Assembly (NCBI GenBank): GCA_964598765.1
Contig: CAZRCZ010000007.1
Location: 62,001-126,000, forward strand
Length of the DNA: 64,000 bases
DNA from: CAZRCZ01 sp964598765
GTDB taxonomy: Bacteria; Sumerlaeota; Sumerlaeia; MVZB01; JAJFLK01
Direction: 5' to 3'
A model generated the notes under the pieces. That model searched no databases and had not been told where the DNA came from. It worked only from the letters and a program-made list of their open reading frames with translations. The position numbers and the translations under genes were made by a program. This document shows, piece after piece, positions 50,786 to 58,525 of this stretch; within the stretch, counting starts at the first letter, position 1; each line of letters begins with the position of its first letter.

Positions 50786-50919
50786 CACCACCAAGACACA
50801 AAGACACCAAGAAGAAGACACAGATTTCACGCATGGCACGGATGATCAAATTAATAATGGAAATCGGAGTTGTCTCCGGAGTGCTCGCTTTTTCTTGGTG
50901 TCTTTGTGTCTTGGTGGTG
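50786..50919. repeat. 134 bp MITE-like inverted-repeat element
   Basis: The terminal arms (50786-50814 and 50891-50919; 'caccaccaagacacaaagac' type) are inverted and match at 28 of 29 positions, around a 76 bp centre without coding potential. No transposase is visible in the window. It lies between the permease gene and msrA. Confidence 0.85.
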
Positions 50920-50928
50920 AAGCCCATC

Positions 50929-52068
50929 TCAATTCAATCCCCGCATCGCCGAGGTGATCGTGATCGCCGAGGCTCGGAGGGCGGGGATGAGACCGGAGAG
51001 AATTCCGACCATCGCGCCGACCGCGACCGCCATGAGATAGCTCGTCGGCCAAATTTGAAAATGGCGGATGAAGCCCTGCGTGAATTGTTCAAGGTCGGTG
51101 TTGCCCAGCACAAAGGCGAAAAGACACGCGATCGCCCCTCCCAAAAGGGAAATGAAGGCCGCTTCTCCGAGGATCAGGAGCAAAACCGTTCGGCGCGGAT
51201 AGCCCATGGATTTCAGGATCGCCACCTCGCGCAGACGCTCGCGGATCGTCATGGACATCGTGCTGGCCGTGACGAGAAGCATCGTGAAAACAATGACGAC
51301 GATGATGGAGCCGAGGAGCATTTGGACGTTGCCCAGCATGGAAACGAAACTGAGGCGGAAGGCGCGCTCGGTTTCGGTGGTGGTCGGCGCGGCGCTGTTG
51401 CGGAACGAGGTATCCACTTCTTTCATCACGGCGGGAAGCGCCTCTGGCGCGTCGGCGATGGCGACGTAAGTCCCGCAAATTCCCTGCTTGCCGCAGACTT
51501 CGTCGAAATAATCCCAACGCATGTAAAGAAGTTTGTTGTCCTCGGCATAATCGAATGAGCCGACGATTTTAAGGGGAATGTCAGTTCCGAATTGGGGGGT
51601 CGTCAGCGTGATGAGATCGCCGACTTGAAAGCCGAATTTTTTCATCAGCGATCGCTGGGCGACGGCCCCGTTCTTGTTTTCGCGGAAACCCTTTTTCGTC
51701 TGCTCGTCGGTTTCAAAGTCGGGATAAACGTTCCAAATCTCGTCCGCATCGGTGGCGAAGCTGGGAAAGAAATTTTTCGGCTCCTTGTAGATTCCCGCGA
51801 CCCATTGCATCGGCACGATTCCCTTGACGTGCGGAATTTTCCGGATCGTGTCGCGGTAGGAAATCGGTAGGCGATCCCCGAGCGCCGTCGCGCCATGCGT
51901 GATCAAGCGTAGGTCTCCCTTGCCGAGCGCGGGAGGATTGAGAAGCGTGTTCAGAACCGACCGCAAGACGATGAGCAAAAAAAGCGAAAAACCGATGCTA
52001 AGGACGGTCAGGATGGAACGCCGCTTGTTGCGGAACGAGCTTTTGACGATGAAACGGGTGAACGTCAT
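50929..52068 (-). CDS. FtsX/MacB-type ABC transporter permease
   Basis: The 379-residue permease begins TRFIVKSSFRNKRRSILTVL, a typical first helix of the MacB/LolCE family. It continues with a periplasmic MacB_PCD-like domain (about 50-240) and ends with three FtsX helices (LLGSIIVVIVFTMLLVTAS, ILGEAAFISLLGGAIACLFAF, YLMAVAVGAMVGILSGLIPALRAS). It is a likely subunit of an exporter or lipoprotein-release system. No ATPase or second permease is adjacent. The ATG at 52068 overlaps the stop of a tiny upstream frame that ends abruptly at a repeat element, so an upstream partner gene may be lost. Confidence 0.9.
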   Translation of the reverse strand: MTFTRFIVKSSFRNKRRSILTVLSIGFSLFLLIVLRSVLNTLLNPPALGKGDLRLITHGATALGDRLPISYRDTIRKIPHVKGIVPMQWVAGIYKEPKNFFPSFATDADEIWNVYPDFETDEQTKKGFRENKNGAVAQRSLMKKFGFQVGDLITLTTPQFGTDIPLKIVGSFDYAEDNKLLYMRWDYFDEVCGKQGICGTYVAIADAPEALPAVMKEVDTSFRNSAAPTTTETERAFRLSFVSMLGNVQMLLGSIIVVIVFTMLLVTASTMSMTIRERLREVAILKSMGYPRRTVLLLILGEAAFISLLGGAIACLFAFVLGNTDLEQFTQGFIRHFQIWPTSYLMAVAVGAMVGILSGLIPALRASAITITSAMRGLN

Positions 52069-52139
52069 GAGGGTTGATTCTCGCGTTTTGCGATGGCCTC
52101 CAACGCCTGATTGAGCGGCGGCAAGTCTTTTTGGATCAT
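52065..52139 (-). pseudogene. Possible 3' remnant of a lost upstream operon gene
   Basis: A 24-residue frame (MIQKDLPPLNQALEAIAKRE...) ends in an ATGA overlap with the permease start. It looks like the C-terminal helix of a soluble protein rather than a random frame. Upstream of it the sequence runs into the 52166-52355 repeat. It is too short to identify. Confidence 0.3.
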
Positions 52140-52165
52140 ACAACCAAAGCTCTCCATCTCAAAAT

Positions 52166-52355
52166 AAATTCACCACAGAGACACAGAAAGGAATCCGGTT
52201 GAATAAGAGTGATTGGAAAATGCGGAGCCTACGGAAAAGAGAATGAAAGCCCAGCCGATGCAAAGCGACACCGATGACCTCATCATGAAATTCCGCGCAT
52301 TTTTCGGAACGACGAAAGAGAACCGGATCCCTCTCTGTGTCTCCGTTGTGAATTT
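52166..52355. repeat. 190 bp inverted-repeat element (CACAGAGACACAGA arms)
   Basis: Arms of about 35 bp at 52166-52200 and 52321-52355 are inverted copies matching at about 31 of 35 positions, and include an extra shared 'atccggtt'. The centre has no gene. Confidence 0.8.
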
Positions 52356-52401
52356 CTTGGTTTGAAGACGACGTTTGCTTAGATTGCTTCATTATTTCAT
52401 C

Positions 52402-53751
52402 TCATATCCGTATGAACGCCTTCTTACGGTAAAGCCATAGGCAAAAGAGCCAAAGCGTGAACGTCGCCAGCGCGGACTCGGCAATCGGCATGTAGGTTCC
52501 TGCCGTGAAAAACTTTTTGTCACTGTGATCTTGAAGGGTATCCACCAACCACTGATTCCCGATCCCCCCTTTGACGGCCAGATCGTGCGCCCAAGCGGTG
52601 AACGTTCCCAAATGCGTCCGCCAAGTCTCCTCGACCCATCCCTTGAAAAGATAGGACATGACATACATCGCCACCGAGTTCATGCCGACGATCAAAAGGG
52701 GAAAGGTCCATTTGCGGAATCCTTGAATGTCTATGATCCAGAGGAATGCGGCGAGAATGAGGAACGCCCAACCTGCGCTGAAAATCGCCCACGAAGGCGT
52801 CCAAATGCGCTTGACGATCGGGCAAAGCGACCAATGCCAGTCCCAATAAGGCCAAGTGTTGCCGTCCACCGCCAAGCCCAGCGCGAGGCAGATCACCCCG
52901 CGGAGCGCCAGACGGCGGAATTTGGCAGTGAGAGAGAGGGGCCCGCGAATCATTTCTCCGGCCATGATCCCCATAAGAATCGTCGCCGCCGAGGGAATAA
53001 AACTGAGAGTTTGATAGCCGCCGCCGTTGAACTTGAAAGGATTCGTTTTGACGATTCCATTTTCCCCGACCACCGGGAATCCCCCGTCCATCACGGGTTG
53101 GCGCGGAAAGAGATTTAGAAACCAACGATCAAACGCTCCGGCGGGATTGAGATATTTATTCCAATGCGCCGCGAACCCGGTGAATTTGTTCCAATCGTTC
53201 GGCACCCCGAGGTTAAGGGCGACGTCCGCCCCTTGGAGCGGCCAGAACGCAAACAGCGCCCAATAGCCGAGGAGAAGGGCAAGAAGCGCGGCCATTTGAA
53301 CACGAAAATTTTTCCCCAGCAGAAGGAACACGAAGGCATATCCCAAGCCGATCTGCGAGGTCACATCTTCAAAAGTGTAGTTGGTTCGGTAGCTGTGGTT
53401 GGAACGGAGAAAAACGCCGAGAAAGGTCAAGACGAACGCGCGAAAAAGGACGTGGCCGGCGGTGCGGAGCGCGCTGTCCCCCTTGCCCTTCCGCGCCGCG
53501 TAAGAATAGGGCATCGCCACGCCGACGATGAAGGTGAACGACGGTTGAATCAAATCCCAAAATCCGCATCCGGTCCACGGCGCGTGGCTGAATTGGTAGC
53601 CGATGAAATCCCAGATTCGGTTCCCCTTGAAGTGATGCGCGACGCGGTCGAGGTTGAGTCCGTCCGAAACCATCCAAAGCATGACGAATCCGCGATAGGC
53701 GTCGAGCGAGACGAGGCGTTGCGGGGCGGGTTGTTCTTCGAGCTGGGGCAT
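52402..53751 (-). CDS. HGSNAT-like / DUF5009 multi-pass acyltransferase
   Basis: The 449-residue membrane protein has ten to eleven helices. The family signature SLDAYRGFVMLWMV lies near the N-terminus, followed by WDLIQPSFTFIVGVAMPYS and a late TFPLLIVGMNSVAMYVMSYL. Relatives include heparan-alpha-glucosaminide N-acetyltransferase, which moves an acetyl group from cytoplasmic acetyl-CoA to sugars outside. A surface or periplasmic sugar acetylation role is therefore probable. It has no operon partner; the next gene is divergent. Confidence 0.9.
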   Translation of the reverse strand: MPQLEEQPAPQRLVSLDAYRGFVMLWMVSDGLNLDRVAHHFKGNRIWDFIGYQFSHAPWTGCGFWDLIQPSFTFIVGVAMPYSYAARKGKGDSALRTAGHVLFRAFVLTFLGVFLRSNHSYRTNYTFEDVTSQIGLGYAFVFLLLGKNFRVQMAALLALLLGYWALFAFWPLQGADVALNLGVPNDWNKFTGFAAHWNKYLNPAGAFDRWFLNLFPRQPVMDGGFPVVGENGIVKTNPFKFNGGGYQTLSFIPSAATILMGIMAGEMIRGPLSLTAKFRRLALRGVICLALGLAVDGNTWPYWDWHWSLCPIVKRIWTPSWAIFSAGWAFLILAAFLWIIDIQGFRKWTFPLLIVGMNSVAMYVMSYLFKGWVEETWRTHLGTFTAWAHDLAVKGGIGNQWLVDTLQDHSDKKFFTAGTYMPIAESALATFTLWLFCLWLYRKKAFIRI

Positions 53752-53883
53752 GAAACTTTTTTCGGGCGGAGTCTTCCGTCACGGGATGCTATAGTGCCCG
53801 CCGAACGGATTCGCTGTTCCGCCAAATTGTAGGATTATCGCGGAATCGGGGATCAGAATCAATTTGATCCTGATTGTTCCGGA

Positions 53884-53916
53884 ATGGTCACCACCAAGAC
53901 ACCAAGACACCAAGTT
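53884..53916. repeat. Repeat arm (CACCAAGACACCAAG) at a gene start
   Basis: This copy of the CCAAGACACAAAGACACC family contains the codons 2-10 of the PMT-like protein and therefore defines its N-terminus. Confidence 0.6.
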
Positions 53917-55503
53917 CCAGACGCGGAGAGAATTCGACCGACGGTTTCGGCAACGACGACTGTTGGTTGGTTTTTTGCGTCGTTGACGATCAGTCTGATT
54001 CTCTATTGGCCGTCGCTCAATTCCTTTTTTCTCGGCGACGACATTTCCAACATCGCCAACGTCGCGCCGCAACTCGCCAAGGGTTGGCTGGACGCCTTCC
54101 GCCCAATCTCCAACGGATTTTTTCGTCCCGCGATCTTGTTGACGACCCGCGCGCTCGTTGTCGCGTGCGGCCTGAGGCCGATCTTCTTTCATCTCGCCTG
54201 CCTCATTCTTCATTCGCTCGTTTGCGTTTTGACCGGATTTCTGGCTCGGTGCGTCTGGAAAGAATCATTCCTCGCGGCGTGGTTGGCCGTCGGATTGATG
54301 GCAAGTCATCTGGGGGCTTACGGCGTTGCGACAAGAATCTGCAACATCGGCGAGCCGCTTTTGGCTATCGGTTTCATCTCCGGGTTGCTGGCGTGGGATC
54401 AATGGTTGGAGCGCGGAGAAAAAAAATGGCTCACCGCAACGGCATTCGGTTTCGCGTTCGCGCTGGCCTCGAAGGAAACGGGGATCATGTTTCCAGCATT
54501 GATGACGCTTTGGGTTTTGTTCTCTCGTAGAGACGCCCCGGCGGGGCGTCTCCATGCGGAAGATGAACGCCAACCGGAGACGCCCCACCGGGGCGTCTCT
54601 ACTGGGGAAAATCGGAAAGATGACGTGCGTCTGGCACGGAGAATCATTCTGGTTTTCGGAGTTGCGGATTTGGTCTATGCGGGTTGGTTCGTTGGGCGGC
54701 AAAGCCAGACCGGAGCCTCTTATTCGGCGGGAGACATGGTTTCCGCGTCCCCGAAGAATTTTATCCGGCAGCTAGCCGATTATTCTTCTTCGGCCTTTCT
54801 TCCTTATCTTCATGTCATCGAACCTCCCGGCGGAAGTTGGGGTCTGTCCCATTCCGCGTATTGGGGCATCCGGTTGGTCGTTCTGATTTTCCTTCTGTTC
54901 GTCGGAGTTCGATTTGCGCTCAATTCCGCCGAAGGCCGAATGTCGTTTCTTATACTTGCTTCGCTCGTTCCTCTTCTTCCCGCCTGTGTCCTGACCGGTT
55001 CGCCGCAGGTTCGGTTTCTGTATCCCGCGTTGCCGTTTCTCTGTGCATTGCTGGGAGGATTAACCGAGCCGCGACCGTCAGGGAACGCCCAACGCGCGAC
55101 ATTTTTGTCATCGGACGCTCCCTCACGGTCGCGGCTCGGATGGTCCGATTGGACGGCGCTCCAAAAACTCGCGGCCTTGGGAATCGCTCTCCTCTGGATC
55201 TCCTTTGCGGTTTCCCTCTATCTCTCGCCGACCCTGATTCGGTATCGCCAAACCGCGCGCGACGTCGAACGATTCACGGCGGCCGTCCAGCAAATCGCGC
55301 CGACTTGGGAACCCGGCTCGACCGTCGCCATTTTCAACCATCCCCATCCGGGCGAAGGAGAGGCGCGATGGATTTATTCCCAACTCCTTTTTGATCTTTT
55401 CATCCCGGAAGCCAAGGCCAAGCTGGTTTTAGATGCGGAAACGCCGCAAACGCGGTATAGTTACCGTTTTGACGTCAGAGAGTTGACGACTCTTAAGAAG
55501 TGA
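53884..55503 (+). CDS. PMT/ArnT-like integral membrane glycosyltransferase interrupted by two in-frame palindromic repeats
   Basis: The 539-residue protein has about nine helices. The first loop carries an Asp-Asp pair (SFFLGDDISNI), characteristic of GT-C enzymes that use lipid-linked sugars, and it ends in a soluble domain. Residues about 215-240 (RRDAPAGRLHAEDERQPET) and 394-419 (TEPRPSGNAQRATFLSSD) are translations of two palindromic repeats. Both lie in loops between helices. The first 12 residues (VTTKTPRHQ) come from a CCAAGACACCAAG-type repeat. It is a functional, open frame of normal family length once the inserts are subtracted. Its stop overlaps the start of the response-regulator-like gene. 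Confidence 0.85.
   Translation: MVTTKTPRHQVPDAERIRPTVSATTTVGWFFASLTISLILYWPSLNSFFLGDDISNIANVAPQLAKGWLDAFRPISNGFFRPAILLTTRALVVACGLRPIFFHLACLILHSLVCVLTGFLARCVWKESFLAAWLAVGLMASHLGAYGVATRICNIGEPLLAIGFISGLLAWDQWLERGEKKWLTATAFGFAFALASKETGIMFPALMTLWVLFSRRDAPAGRLHAEDERQPETPHRGVSTGENRKDDVRLARRIILVFGVADLVYAGWFVGRQSQTGASYSAGDMVSASPKNFIRQLADYSSSAFLPYLHVIEPPGGSWGLSHSAYWGIRLVVLIFLLFVGVRFALNSAEGRMSFLILASLVPLLPACVLTGSPQVRFLYPALPFLCALLGGLTEPRPSGNAQRATFLSSDAPSRSRLGWSDWTALQKLAALGIALLWISFAVSLYLSPTLIRYRQTARDVERFTAAVQQIAPTWEPGSTVAIFNHPHPGEGEARWIYSQLLFDLFIPEAKAKLVLDAETPQTRYSYRFDVRELTTLKK
54527..54602. repeat. In-frame palindromic element 1 (76 bp)
   Basis: Two inverted 28 bp arms at 54527-54554 and 54575-54602 match at 26 of 28 positions. 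Each arm is itself a 'gagacgcccc-ggggcgtctc' palindrome. The frame of the PMT-like protein is open through the whole element. Confidence 0.85.
55064..55139. repeat. In-frame palindromic element 2 (76 bp)
   Basis: Inverted arms at 55064-55087 and 55116-55139 ('ccgagccgcgaccgt' type) match at 22 of 24 positions. The left half matches the intergenic segment starting at 25553 over about 50 bp, which shows the element is mobile or duplicated. The frame is open through it. Confidence 0.85.
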
Positions 55504-56486
55504 ATTTCACCGGAGCGGCGACGAACACCGACGCAAACGTGACTCCCGGAACCGAACCCCTATCCATCCTTCTAGCCTCGGCGAACTCGCAGGAAGCGGA
55601 CGCGGTCGAGCAAAGTCTGCGCGAGGCGGGCGAAGGTTGGTATCATCTCAAAACCGCCTCCGCTCTGACCGACGTCTATGCCATTCTGGACAACGGCGGC
55701 TACGACGTGGCATTGATTGACTGGCGTTGCCGGGGGATGAGTTTGAATTCCATTCCCGGCCTGCGCGTCCAAGCCCCGACCACCGCGTTGATCCTACTCA
55801 CTTCGCCTGAAGACACCAGCATCGAGATCAAAGCGATTCGCGCCGGATTCGAGGAATGTCTCTGTCTTCGGAACGTTCAGGGCCCCGCGCTTCGCAGTCT
55901 CCTGCGCAACGCGGCGAACCGCCGCAAACTGGCGACCGAATCGGAAACCAAATCCATCCTGCGTCGGAGGGAGCTGGAAAAACTCCTGCAAATTGACGAG
56001 GAAACCGGACTTTACAACGAAGCGCAATTCACCGACCGGCTTCACAAGGAGCTATTGCGCTCCATGCGTTACGGCAACAAATTCACGCTCGCCCTGTTTG
56101 AATTGGACGACTACCAAATCATTGCGGACACCTATGGTCCCGAAAGTTTTCGGACGGTCCTGCGGATGCTCGCCGAGATCGTGAAACACAACGTCCGTAA
56201 AATTGACGAGACGGGGCGAATTCAAAAGGCGCGATTCGGCGTTTTGTGCATCGAGTCGGCGGTTCCCCAAGCCAACGTCCTCGTCCAGCGGCTTTTGCTT
56301 CAAGTCGGCTCAAGGCCGTTGACGCTGGGATTCGGCAAAAATCTACAGGCCAGCCTCAGCTGCGGCATGATCGAATGGAGCCGTTCCATCACCGAACCGG
56401 ACACGATGCTGGCCGGAGCATCCGACGCGCTTCGACAGGCCAAGGAAAAGGGAAAGGGCAAAGTGGAGGCGAAGGTAATTAAATGA
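55500..56486 (+). CDS. Receiver-like plus degenerate GGDEF protein
   Basis: The 328 residues start at GTG, with 4 bp overlap to the upstream gene. The N-terminal CheY-like domain (about 20-140) has the strand DVALIDW with a candidate phospho-acceptor Asp. A helical linker RRRELEKLLQIDEETGLYNEAQF follows, a hallmark of GGDEF proteins (D-x-L-T-G-L-x-N). The GGDEF domain itself has FELDDYQIIADTYG but QKARF in place of the GGDEF motif at 242-246, so diguanylate cyclase activity is not expected. It may bind c-di-GMP or GTP, or act by protein contact. Coupling to the PMT-like gene suggests control of glycan assembly, as an inference. Confidence 0.85.
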   Translation: MNFTGAATNTDANVTPGTEPLSILLASANSQEADAVEQSLREAGEGWYHLKTASALTDVYAILDNGGYDVALIDWRCRGMSLNSIPGLRVQAPTTALILLTSPEDTSIEIKAIRAGFEECLCLRNVQGPALRSLLRNAANRRKLATESETKSILRRRELEKLLQIDEETGLYNEAQFTDRLHKELLRSMRYGNKFTLALFELDDYQIIADTYGPESFRTVLRMLAEIVKHNVRKIDETGRIQKARFGVLCIESAVPQANVLVQRLLLQVGSRPLTLGFGKNLQASLSCGMIEWSRSITEPDTMLAGASDALRQAKEKGKGKVEAKVIK

Positions 56487-56865
56487 TCTTCCGCGCCTCG
56501 CGCCAGTCAAATTCCCCCGCGTCCCCCCAGACCAAATCCAATCGGTAATGTTGCCGGGCTTCGGCGTCGAAGAGATGCACGACGACGACGCCGTAGTCCA
56601 AAATGGTCCAGCGGGGGCTTTCGTCTTCGATCGGCTGAAAGGGGCGCAGACCCTCGGCGCGGAGGGTGTCGTGAATTTTGCGGGCGGTCGAGCGCATGTG
56701 CGAGGCGGATCGCATGGTGGCGATCAGAAAGAAATCGGCGAAGTCGGCGACGCCCCGCATGTCCAGCGCGACGATCTCCTCGGCCTTGAGATCGTCCATG
56801 ATTTCGGCGACGTGCGCGGCGCGTCCTTCGGCGGTTTCCAATTCGGGGTTTTTTAATTCAATCAA
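56479..56865 (-). CDS. rsfS: Ribosomal silencing factor RsfS
   Basis: The 128-residue RsfS/Iojap protein binds ribosomal protein L14 and blocks subunit joining in starvation. It shows EIVALDMRGVADFADFFLIAT, SASHMRSTARKIHDTL and WTILDYGVVVVHLFDAEAR, the family core. I start at the TTG at 56865, because GAGGAG lies about 9 nt upstream and the TTGA overlap couples it to the yqeK stop. The longer open frame upstream is antisense-like Arg-rich sequence from the yqeK gene. The C-terminus ends about 8 bp into the facing gene. Confidence 0.9.
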   Translation of the reverse strand: MIELKNPELETAEGRAAHVAEIMDDLKAEEIVALDMRGVADFADFFLIATMRSASHMRSTARKIHDTLRAEGLRPFQPIEDESPRWTILDYGVVVVHLFDAEARQHYRLDLVWGDAGEFDWREARKII

Positions 56866-57455
56866 TCGGGTTGACTCCTCTCGTTGAATTCGGCCAGAGC
56901 CTGTTTGGCTCGGAGGTTGAGTTGTTTGCCGCGCGATTCGATATGGCGGCATTTTTGAATCAAGGTTTGGCGAAAACCCTCCTGCATATTTTCCCGCGCC
57001 AATCGGCGCATGGGTTCGATCCCCTCGTAGTCGCGTAGAGGTTCCAGCGCGTCGGCGAGAAATAAAATTTTGGCGAGCGTTCCCATCTTTGCGCCGCCGG
57101 TCGAGTGAAGCCGAACGGCCTCGGCTATGGCGGAGACGCCGTCGACTTCCGTCCAGCCGTAATCTTGGCGCGCTCGCGCGGCGGCGTGAAGCCCATGCCA
57201 AATCGCGGGAAACGGACGGTCCTCTTCGCCGATCGGCTCGCCGCGCCGCTTCATGTCCGACTCAATTTCGGATAGAGGCATATCCTTGGAAACATCATGC
57301 AACAACGCGGCGGCGGCGGCTTGGATCGGATCCGCGCCATGCCGTATCGCCAGCGCCACCGCAGTATGCGTGACGCCGAGAACATGCAGATATTTTTCCG
57401 GTTTTAATCGCCGCTGGACGTCATCGGCCAGAGCTTGGAGGGAAATTCCATCCAT
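56862..57455 (-). CDS. yqeK: HD-domain hydrolase, YqeK family
   Basis: The 197-residue HD-superfamily enzyme belongs to the symmetric Ap4A hydrolase-like group next to nadD and rsfS in many bacteria. The metal site includes H in YLHVLGVTHTAVALA, the HD pair in AAAALLHDVSKDMPL, and further residues in AIWHGLHAAARARQDYGW and AEAVRLHSTGGAKMG. The length fits. Its stop overlaps the rsfS start. No nadD is present upstream. I chose Met at 57455, just before the family core. Confidence 0.88.
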   Translation of the reverse strand: MDGISLQALADDVQRRLKPEKYLHVLGVTHTAVALAIRHGADPIQAAAAALLHDVSKDMPLSEIESDMKRRGEPIGEEDRPFPAIWHGLHAAARARQDYGWTEVDGVSAIAEAVRLHSTGGAKMGTLAKILFLADALEPLRDYEGIEPMRRLARENMQEGFRQTLIQKCRHIESRGKQLNLRAKQALAEFNERSQPD

Positions 57456-57630
57456 CACTGATTCAAAGTATAAACCCGAACGCCGATTCTGGCAAATTTT
57501 TCTTTCGACTAAAATCGGCGGATACAAAGCGAGAATCAATATCCTTGAGTCGCTGGTTCGCTTTCGATACGTTTTGAGCAGAACTGTGACCGACTCAATT
57601 CCCTCAGATGGCCTCGCTCCGGATCCACCA

Positions 57631-58302
57631 ATGGATCCCAAAACCGCACGGCGTCGATTGAGACGCGTTTGGTTTGCAGTGGGTTCAACAGCGGCATTTG
57701 CAATGGCGCTTCTGATGTTCGGATCGAAAAATCATTGGGCGTCTTGGATTACCGATATGATGCAATCAACTACCATCAATCTACAGCCCGCACGAGCCAG
57801 ATTAAGCGCGGCTTTGGGCAACGGTGTCGTCCTTCCGCTTCCTGATACGCACATCCTCATCTCAAAGACGGAACGACGATTGAGGCTGTATTCTGGGGAT
57901 CGCCTCGCAAGGGAATATCCCGTTGCTTTTGGCAGAAATCCGCAGGGTCCGAAATTGAAGAAGGGCGACTATCGAACGCCCGAGGGATCGTATTTCATTT
58001 GCACGCGAAATGGGAAAAGCCGTTTTCATCTCTTTATGGGTTTAAGTTATCCAAACTCGGCCGACGCTGAAATCGCGCTCCAAAAAGGCATCATCCGAGA
58101 GTCGGACGTTTTACAAATCCGCAACGCGGAAAAAGCTCGCGTTGGACCTCCGTGGAAAACTGCAATGGGAGGGGAGATTGGGATTCATGGGGGAGGAACG
58201 AGATCGAATTGGACCGAGGGCTGTATCGCGCTGGAGAATGAGGCAATCGAGGAAATCTGGTTGGCAACCGCAAAGGGAACAAGGGTTGAGATCAAGCCAT
58301 GA
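57631..58302 (+). CDS. L,D-transpeptidase (YkuD family)
   Basis: The 223 residues have an N-terminal membrane anchor (VWFAVGSTAAFAMALLMFG) and a periplasmic catalytic domain. This begins HILISKTERRLRLYSGDRLA and carries the active site IGIHGGG...TEGCIAL with His186 and the nucleophile Cys198. It cross-links or modifies peptidoglycan, or attaches proteins to it. The frame is open further upstream, but the part before Met at 57631 overlaps yqeK in antisense and does not look real. It is divergent from yqeK. Confidence 0.93.
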   Translation: MDPKTARRRLRRVWFAVGSTAAFAMALLMFGSKNHWASWITDMMQSTTINLQPARARLSAALGNGVVLPLPDTHILISKTERRLRLYSGDRLAREYPVAFGRNPQGPKLKKGDYRTPEGSYFICTRNGKSRFHLFMGLSYPNSADAEIALQKGIIRESDVLQIRNAEKARVGPPWKTAMGGEIGIHGGGTRSNWTEGCIALENEAIEEIWLATAKGTRVEIKP

Positions 58303-58461
58303 TTAAAGGAGTCGAAAAGATGGGCGCATTGCGCAGGTCGGTCCTTCCCTCCGCGATCTCCCCGCCTCCGCGTGAGAATTCCTCTTTGTAAATTCAAAAT
58401 CCATTAGCGGCTTCTTTTCTTGCTCTTGCTCTTACGCTTGCTCTTGCTCAAAATCTCGTGC

Positions 58462-58511
58462 GTAGGTCGGCTTTGCAAGCCGACGTCTGTCGGGCTACAA
58501 GCCCGACCTAC
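58462..58511. repeat. Compound hairpin repeat upstream of alanine dehydrogenase
   Basis: An outer inverted pair 'gtaggtcgg'/'ccgacctac' encloses two further stems, 'gtcggctttgcaagccgac' and 'gtcgggctacaagcccgac'. The element ends 14 nt before the start codon, next to the Shine-Dalgarno AAGGAG. It belongs to the palindromic repeats found in many environmental genomes, but here it may also shape the ald leader. Confidence 0.75.
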
Positions 58512-58525
58512 AAGGAGAATCGGCC

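Noticed and set aside
50774..50839. N-terminal extension of MsrA into the repeat element
   Set aside because: A normal signal peptide starts at Met 50773, and the upstream codons merely translate a repeat arm.
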